The notes under the pieces were generated by a model that saw only the letters and a program-made list of their open reading frames with translations, did no database searches and had not been told where the DNA came from. Source: Deltaproteobacteria bacterium (GTDB lineage Bacteria; Desulfobacterota; Desulfarculia; Adiutricales; Adiutricaceae). Taken from it: a stretch of 9,851 nt of DNA. The position numbers and the translations under genes were made by a program. Where the stretch lies: the NCBI GenBank assembly GCA_031267005.1, contig JAIRZX010000264.1, positions 1 through 9,851 of the forward strand. The letters run 5' to 3'. The stretch's first letter is position 1; every line of letters starts with the position of its first letter. This document shows, piece by piece, positions 5,745-9,851 of this stretch.

Positions 5745-6419
5745 ATGACTAAGCTGTTCCCCGAGAAGACCTGCCTCGTAAACCTCGTGCAGTCGCTCAT
5801 AGCCCTGGAGGTTGGGGCGTCGGTGGACATAGCGAGGAAGCTCAACGAGACGGAGATGCCCCCAAAGTGCATCCTGGCCGCCTGCGAGGCGGCCATGATG
5901 GAGATAAACGAGCTCTACGACTCGGGGGAGTACTTCATCGCGAGCCTCATCATGGCGGGCGAGATCATGAACAGGGTCATCAAGCTTGTCTCGCCACGCA
6001 TTGAAGCCAGGGAGAGGGGCCACTACAAGGGCAAGGTCGTAATCGGCACCGTGCGCGGGGAGATCCACAGCCTCGGCAAAAACATCGCGGGCGCCCTCCT
6101 CACAGCCTACGGCTTCGACGTGAAGGACTTGGGCGTGGACGTGTCCGTCTCGCGCTACCTGGAGTGCGTCAGGGACTGGAAGCCGGACGTCGTAGGGCTC
6201 TCGGTCCTCCTGTCCAGTTGCTTCCACAGCCTGGAAGACACCGTCGCGGCCCTCCTTGACCAGCGCGGGGCCGCCTCCTCCCCCGCCGTCTTCATAAGCG
6301 GCGCCCAGGTGACCCCCGCGCTCAAGGACTACTGGAGGGCAGACTACTACGCCGCCACCGTGTTCGACACCGTGAGGCTTTGCGAGTCCCTGGCCCGGAG
6401 CCGCAGGAGGGTGGCCTGA
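5745..6419 (+). CDS. Corrinoid-binding methyl-carrier protein (MtaC/MtbC-like)
   Basis: A 224-residue two-domain protein of the MtaC/MtbC/MttC type, which carries the methyl group on cobalamin between two methyltransferases. Residues about 1-88 form the helical cap (LYDSGEYFIASLIMAGEIMNR region); about 95-220 form the Rossmann-like B12 domain. The cobalt-ligand motif is GEIHSLGKN (105-113), with His108 as lower ligand, but the usual D-x-H-x-x-G reads E-x-H-x-x-G. The S-x-L motif is SVL (153-155). The late GG motif is SGAQVT (185-190), where GGAPV is common. ATG 5745 is preferred, with AGGTG 6 bases upstream; GTG 5736 is an in-frame alternative. It is cotranscribed and perhaps translationally coupled with the GntR gene. 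It is a likely partner of the MtaB-like enzyme, though it stands 5 kb away instead of next to it. A sensing role with the regulator is a less likely alternative. Confidence 0.88.
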   Translation: MTKLFPEKTCLVNLVQSLIALEVGASVDIARKLNETEMPPKCILAACEAAMMEINELYDSGEYFIASLIMAGEIMNRVIKLVSPRIEARERGHYKGKVVIGTVRGEIHSLGKNIAGALLTAYGFDVKDLGVDVSVSRYLECVRDWKPDVVGLSVLLSSCFHSLEDTVAALLDQRGAASSPAVFISGAQVTPALKDYWRADYYAATVFDTVRLCESLARSRRRVA

Positions 6420-6449
6420 AGGCCCCCTCAAGCCAGCGGCCGGGGATGA

Positions 6450-6480
6450 CCGGGAGTCCCGGACGCTCAGAGCGTCCGTT
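6450..6480 (+). terminator. Hairpins after the corrinoid gene
   Basis: CGGACGCT (6460-6467) and AGCGTCCG (6471-6478) make a perfect 8-bp stem with a CAG loop about 40 bases after the stop codon. An overlapping alternative CCGGGA-G-TCCCGG lies at 6450-6462. The tail is only TTAACGC, so termination by this hairpin alone would be weak, but its position fits the operon end. Confidence 0.5.
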
Positions 6481-6878
6481 AACGCAGGGGGCGGGACGGT
6501 TCTATCCGGTTTTCCCCAGGTGCTTTACGGCCCTTTCCGGTCGAATCATGTCTTAGCCGGACCGTAGCCCTGCCGCTTTCCAGTCCCTCAGCGCCCCCGT
6601 CGCCAGCCCTTTCCTTTCCTTCCCGTCCTCCCGTCCCGTCCTGCCCGAGCCCCCCTCTTCCCAGCCTGTCCCGTCCCCGAGTTGTATCCGGCCGTTCGCC
6701 CGCCGGCCTCCGAGACCCTCCTTTTCCTCGACCAGTCCTTGGCGGGCGACCAGCCGTCCTTGTCTTCCAGGCCTGCTGCCTTCCCTCACCAAGGTGCAAG
6801 AACCTTCCTTGCCTCCAGGCCCTCTGCCCCGAACCAGCGGGCACTCCGCGCCGAGTTAGACTCAGGTTCCGGAGCCTA

Positions 6879-6922
6879 TCCCCTTAAAGCTGCCGCGCAG
6901 TCCCCTTAAAGCTGCCGCGCAG
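6879..6922. repeat. 22-bp perfect tandem duplication
   Basis: Two identical 22-base units (6879-6900 and 6901-6922) stand head to tail. Each begins TCCCCTTAAAG and ends GCCGCGCAG. The absence of any mismatch suggests a recent slippage event. Confidence 0.9.
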
Positions 6923-7067
6923 TCCGCCTTCGGAGTCCGAGCGGCGCCATGCCTGCGGGCATTCCAGGGACGTGGCGCTTCCCCGTCCTTACTCCAGAGG
7001 CCCCGGAAGCCTCCCAGCCCGTCAGTCCTTCAGCTTCCTCTTCTGGCTTCGTCTCCCTTCTCTGCCC

Positions 7068-7200
7068 GCACCCGGCCCCTTTTCCCCCACCCCCTCCTCG
7101 CACCCGGCCCCTTTCCCCCACCCCCTGCTCGCACCCGGCCCCTTCTCCCCCTCCCCCCCTGCTCGCACCCGGCCCCTTCTCCCTCACCCCATCCTTGCTC
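7068..7200. repeat. C-rich repeat, four variable copies
   Basis: Four head-to-tail units each start GCACCCGGCCCCTT and end in CTC: 7068-7099 (32), 7100-7130 (31), 7131-7164 (34) and 7165-7200 (36). The start of the unit is conserved and the C/T-rich remainder varies in length. Differences of 1, 3 and 2 bases rule out a conserved reading frame across the array. Confidence 0.85.
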
Positions 7201-7769
7201 CTTGCCACATCGCCTTCTTTGCTTCGTTCCCGGTTCCTTCTCTTTCCCCCTTCTTTAGTCTCCTGGCCCTATCGCCCTCCCTGCCTCGATCCTGCTCCTT
7301 CTCCCTCTCCGTCCTTAATACTCCTGGCTCCATCCTCGTTCCCGTCCATCTCCTGGCTACGCATCCCTCGCAGTATTAAGCGCGCCGCCTTGCCGGAGAA
7401 GATCAGTCCGCCTTGCCCGTTCTCTCGGCGGCCAGCAAGGGGGTTCCTTAAGCCTTGGACCCGACGGGAGGCTGGAAGCTCCTCGGCCTCGCTCCTTTGG
7501 GTTCCGTTTACGCTAAAATTTTCCGTAACAATCTGGCGGCCCTCGATCTCGTTCCAGGTTCGGAAAGCATGGCGGGGGAGTATGACGCGTTCCGGCCGGG
7601 CGGGCGGAAAAGCGAAGGGAACGGTGCCAGGAGGCCGGGGTTCCGCGATCGATTATCCGCGCGGGATTTTCCCGCCTCCCTCCCCGGCAGGTTTGGTTTT
7701 ACATTTCGGCGACAACTATCCCATATTTTCCTGTCCCGGTTTCCTGCGATTCTGACCGATTCGACTTAA

Positions 7770-7807
7770 TGCCTAAATCATTCGCTTGTTAAAAAGAGAT
7801 TTAGGCA
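7770..7807. other. Perfect 10-bp inverted repeat
   Basis: TGCCTAAATC (7770-7779) and GATTTAGGCA (7798-7807) flank an 18-base AT-rich loop. The arms are far less GC-rich than the surroundings. It may be a regulatory hairpin or a protein-binding dyad; no gene start lies near it. Confidence 0.55.
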
Positions 7808-7877
7808 CCCCAGGACGAGCGAGGCAGGACTTTCAGGTCAAAACGGAACAGAAGGCCGTCATGCCCGGACAGGCTTT

Positions 7878-7911
7878 CCTGGAGGCTTCCAGAAGCCTTC
7901 CAGGCCTTTTC
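7878..7911 (+). terminator. Terminator-like hairpin without a gene
   Basis: CCTGGAGGCTTC (7878-7889) pairs with GAAGCCTTCCAGG (7892-7904) with a single bulge, followed by CCTTTTC. It looks like an intrinsic terminator on the plus strand, yet no gene is seen upstream for 1.4 kb. A perfect palindrome CGGGCATGCCCG follows at 7926-7937. Confidence 0.4.
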
Positions 7912-8010
7912 TGTGTGCGCCGAGGCGGGCATGCCCGGGGCTTTACCAGGCAGTTTCGCAGGGCTATTGCCCGTTTGTTTACTTTGCCACCTGCAGGACC
8001 GGCGGCAAGC

Positions 8011-8040
8011 CCTCTTAAAAACTGGTTTCAAATTAAGAGG
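8011..8040. other. Inverted repeat with nested dyad
   Basis: CCTCTTAA (8011-8018) and TTAAGAGG (8033-8040) are perfect 8-bp arms, with AAAC/GTTT forming a small dyad between them. The arms resemble the CCTCTT/AAGAGG hairpin at 3106-3123. Confidence 0.45.
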
Positions 8041-8342
8041 TTATTGTAACGCGAAAAGCGCCATAAAAGTGTGAAATCACGGTAAATGCGCCAAAAATGC
8101 ATTGACGCTATGGACAGACCGGTCGCATATGGCGGGATGGGACGGATGGTGACCGCTGGCGGGGGGGGTGCCAAATGCTAAAGCCGTGACAGCCGGTGCG
8201 GCCGGGAGCGCACGGCCCCGAATGAAAAAAGGAGGTGTTATTTCCGCGCTGGTATGGGATTGGAAGTGTTCGGAGAGGTTAGGGCAGACCGGGAGACATG
8301 TGAATAATCGGGAATAACCACTGTAAATTCAATAAGATCGGA
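8041..8342. other. Gene-free segment with an isolated SD-like motif
   Basis: AAAAAAGGAGGT at about 8225-8236 would be an excellent ribosome binding site, but only very short frames follow (17 codons from ATG 8254) or contain it (31 codons from ATG 8222). GCGCCA-plus-A-run is repeated near 8057 and 8087. No gene is supported. Confidence 0.45.
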
Positions 8343-8575
8343 GCGTTCGGGGATAGCGGGAATGGAAGGGAAAGGAGGCGCTGGAGCTGCAATATTCTGG
8401 GGAAGGTGGAAGGTGGAAGGCAGAAGGGAGATAGCGAAATCAGTCGGGGAGAAGGGCGGGAAGGCAACTGGCAGGCAAGCCGGGGGGAGAGCGGAAGCGG
8501 CTTGGCTGGCTGAAAGAACAGGGGACGGAGGAAAAGGGCAAGGCGGTCTCGGGGAAGAGGAGGCTGGTTTTTTTC
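8343..8575. repeat. Purine-rich tract with 7-bp tandem repeat
   Basis: The plus strand is mostly G and A. At 8403-8428 units of AAGGTGG, AAGGTGG, AAGGCAG and AAGGG follow each other. The composition is the strand mirror of the pyrimidine-rich tracts at 4286-4391 and 6590-7380. Confidence 0.65.
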
Positions 8576-8632
8576 GGTTTGGTTCGGACGGAGCCCCCTT
8601 TAGGGGCGGGGCAAGAATGGCGGAATTGCCGG

Positions 8633-8693
8633 AAATTTAAACAAAACGTCCCCTGACAGGGCTCGCGTATGAGACGGGCCCTGTCAGGGGACG
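8633..8693 (-). terminator. Intrinsic terminator of the HU gene
   Basis: A perfect 16-bp stem, 8647-8662 with 8678-8693 around a 15-base loop, begins 39 bases past the HU stop codon. Read on the minus strand it is followed by TTTTGTTTAAATTT. This is a strong Rho-independent terminator. Confidence 0.9.
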
Positions 8694-8732
8694 GAAGGGA
8701 TTGATGGTCAGCGGAGCGGCCTGAGCGAGGTC

Positions 8733-9014
8733 CTACTTGGCGTCGGAGAAGTTCATCTTGACCGCCTTGGAGGGCTTGAAGGTGAGGGCGTTGTGCGCCT
8801 TGACCTTTACGGGCTCGCCGGTCTGGGGGTTGCGGCAGGTCCTCTTGGCCCGTTTGACCAGGTGGAAGACGCCCAAGCCGGCGATGGCGAAGCGCTTCTC
8901 CTTCTTGATGGTCCTCAGGATGGTCTGGACGAGGCCGTCGATGATGGTCTTGGTGGCGGCCTGGCTGACGCCGCTTTCCTCGGAAAGCTTGGCGACCAGT
9001 TCTGTCTTCTTCAC
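8733..9014 (-). CDS. HU/IHF-family DNA-binding protein
   Basis: A 93-residue protein of the bacterial HU/IHF fold, a dimer that binds and bends DNA in the nucleoid. N-terminal helices (residues 3-37, starting KKTELVAKLSEESGVSQ), then FAIAGLGVFHLVKRAKRT (42-59) and the beta arm with RNPQTG (61-66), whose proline normally intercalates between bases, then ALTFKPSKAVK (76-86). Length and domain order are normal. The position before RNP is Cys60, where glycine is usual. The start is GTG at 9014, set by AGGAGG 6 bases upstream; no nearby ATG fits. It stands alone, with a strong terminator behind it and no neighbour in the same transcript. In GC-rich DNA with so much spacer and an AT-rich island, it may be important for DNA packing (inference). 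HU versus IHF subtype cannot be decided. Confidence 0.95.
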   Translation of the reverse strand: MKKTELVAKLSEESGVSQAATKTIIDGLVQTILRTIKKEKRFAIAGLGVFHLVKRAKRTCRNPQTGEPVKVKAHNALTFKPSKAVKMNFSDAK

Positions 9015-9020
9015 TTAAGT

Positions 9021-9094
9021 CCTCCTTCTCACTCGGCGGGGGGCTTGGCCCGCTGGCTTGTTTTTAGTCTTAAGGTCCCCCCCCTAGCCTTGAG
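9021..9094 (-). promoter_or_regulatory. HU gene SD and upstream dyad
   Basis: AGGAGG (9026-9021, minus strand) sits 6 bases before the GTG start. Further upstream CTTAAGG (9069-9075) and CCTTGAG (9088-9094) form an inverted repeat with one mismatch around a run of eight C (9077-9084). It may be an operator; no convincing -35/-10 pair was identified. Confidence 0.5.
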
Positions 9095-9851
9095 GGGTGT
9101 TTCCGTCGGCGTTCCGCGCGGACCGTCCCGGACAGATGGGCCTTCGCCCCGGCTTGTAGCCGACCTTCCGCAACCCAGGAACGATCCTGGAAAGCTGCAG
9201 AGTTACTGTCAGTCCGCCCGCGGATGCCGGGAAGCCTTCCGGACTCGCGGGCTGGCTAAAAGTCTTTCTATAGCTTAAGGCTTTCCGGATACGGGTGCCA
9301 AACGGAACGGGGTGGGGCGTTGGAGCGGGCCGTGTCGCCCGCGCGCTTTCTACTGTCGGCCATGCTAAACAATCTCTCCGGGGCTGTCAATAGCCTTACG
9401 GTAAATTTTTTCATGCGGCGGCACCTTTCCCGGGCCGGGATCGGGGCATCGGGGACATGTCGGCGTCGCCGTCATCGGATAGCGGAAACCTTTGGAAACC
9501 CTGGATATACGGGCAAAATTGCTCGTTTTTCCGGGACCCCCTCCAAGAGGTTTTCGGACCCGGAGGGTGGGTTCCGCTCCAAAAAATGAAGATTTTTTCC
9601 AGAAAAAATTTTTTTCGCCGCCCGCCTCGGGCAAGGGCCCCTTGCCCTCACCTGCCTTGAGGAGGGCAGGCCGATTTCGGGAGGCCAGGGGGCCTTTGGA
9701 GGTCGGGCTTCCAGGAAGGCGCCCTCCCTGGGCCGCGGGCGCTAGGCCATCCGGTGCCGTCCAAGGCATACCAGGAGCCCTTGCCAGGGAAGGACGGGCG
9801 CGGATGCCCCCTAACCCCAAGGCCCCGGGCGCATCCGCCCCGGATGCGGCC
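9095..9851. other. Gene-free GC-rich segment at the window end
   Basis: No supported gene on either strand. Frames are short or low complexity. Structures are the A/T tracts at 9593-9615, a palindrome GGGCAAGGG-C-CCCTTGCCC (9629-9647), and a hairpin GCATCCG-CCC-CGGATGC (9831-9847) with a related GGATGC at about 9802. Confidence 0.55.
9593..9615. other. Phased A/T tracts
   Basis: T6 (9593-9598), A6 (9603-9608) and T7 (9609-9615) follow within 23 bp of otherwise GC-rich DNA. A similar A7T4 block flanked by GG and CC lies at 1621-1635. Such tracts bend DNA and are possible HU targets. Confidence 0.5.

Larger units (their letters stand above)
6481..7769. other. Gene-free, largely pyrimidine-rich block
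   Basis: From about 6590 to 7380 the plus strand is dominated by C and T. Long open frames here (for example 6949-7755) exist because stop codons are rare in C-rich DNA. They give proline/serine-rich translations, overlap a second frame, and cross repeats whose lengths differ by non-multiples of three. I see no gene. Confidence 0.6.

Noticed and set aside
5727..6431. Long minus-strand open frame opposite the corrinoid gene
   Set aside because: Shadow of the corrinoid protein gene for the same reason; its translation is His/Val/Asp-rich with no domain.
7068..7200. CRISPR array
   Set aside because: Copies directly abut, with no unique spacers and no cas genes.
6949..7755. 268-residue proline/serine-rich open frame
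   Set aside because: Produced by stop-poor C-rich DNA. It has no SD, overlaps another frame, and the internal repeats differ by non-multiples of three.
7740..7775. tmRNA-like GATTCGACTT
   Set aside because: Lacks the GGATTCGACGGG context and the matching 3' end of a tmRNA.
8222..8317. Small frame with AAAAAAGGAGGT nearby
   Set aside because: The SD-like motif lies inside the 31-codon frame or too far from the next ATG (17 codons). No support for a real peptide.
1..9851. tRNA or rRNA genes
   Set aside because: No GGTTCGANNCC T-arm with a matching acceptor stem and no rRNA-like conserved stretch noticed on either strand.

Overview
The window is GC-rich bacterial-type DNA with very few genes. 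I can support five protein genes, covering about 2.96 kb (about 30%) of 9.85 kb. The rest is GC-rich DNA with no recognisable coding sequence. A HutC-type GntR regulator, an HU-family protein and AGGAG-type ribosome binding sites point to a bacterium. The genes combine GC-rich third positions with AGG arginine and ATA isoleucine codons. I cannot name a phylum. The low coding density with apparently intact genes suggests a genome losing genes, such as a host-associated or gut symbiont, but this is inference.

Layout. Positions 1-548 (minus): N-terminal 182 residues of an MtaB-like methanol:corrinoid methyltransferase, running off the window. Positions 700-1389 (minus): a small CobW/HypB/UreG-type P-loop protein just upstream of mtaB on the same strand. 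Positions 1390-4962: a 3.57 kb block without genes, holding an AT-rich island (about 1981-2205), short tandem repeats and many inverted repeats. Positions 4963-5730 and 5745-6419 (plus): a GntR/UTRA regulator and a corrinoid-binding methyl-carrier protein in a tight two-gene operon. Positions 6420-8732: a second gene-free block with pyrimidine-rich DNA, a 22-bp tandem duplication, a four-copy C-rich repeat and a purine-rich tract. Positions 8733-9014 (minus): an HU-like DNA-binding protein with a clear SD and a strong intrinsic terminator. Positions 9015-9851: no further gene seen.

How the genes fit. MtaB-type enzymes use zinc to move a methyl group from methanol (or a related compound) to the cobalt of a cognate corrinoid protein. 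Both parts are here, but instead of a compact mtaB-mtaC operon they diverge from a long empty spacer. The GntR/UTRA protein is the obvious candidate to control both arms. The CobW-like NTPase could load zinc or help with the corrinoid. The methyl-accepting second methyltransferase (MtaA-like) and the reductive activator (RamA-like) are not in the window.
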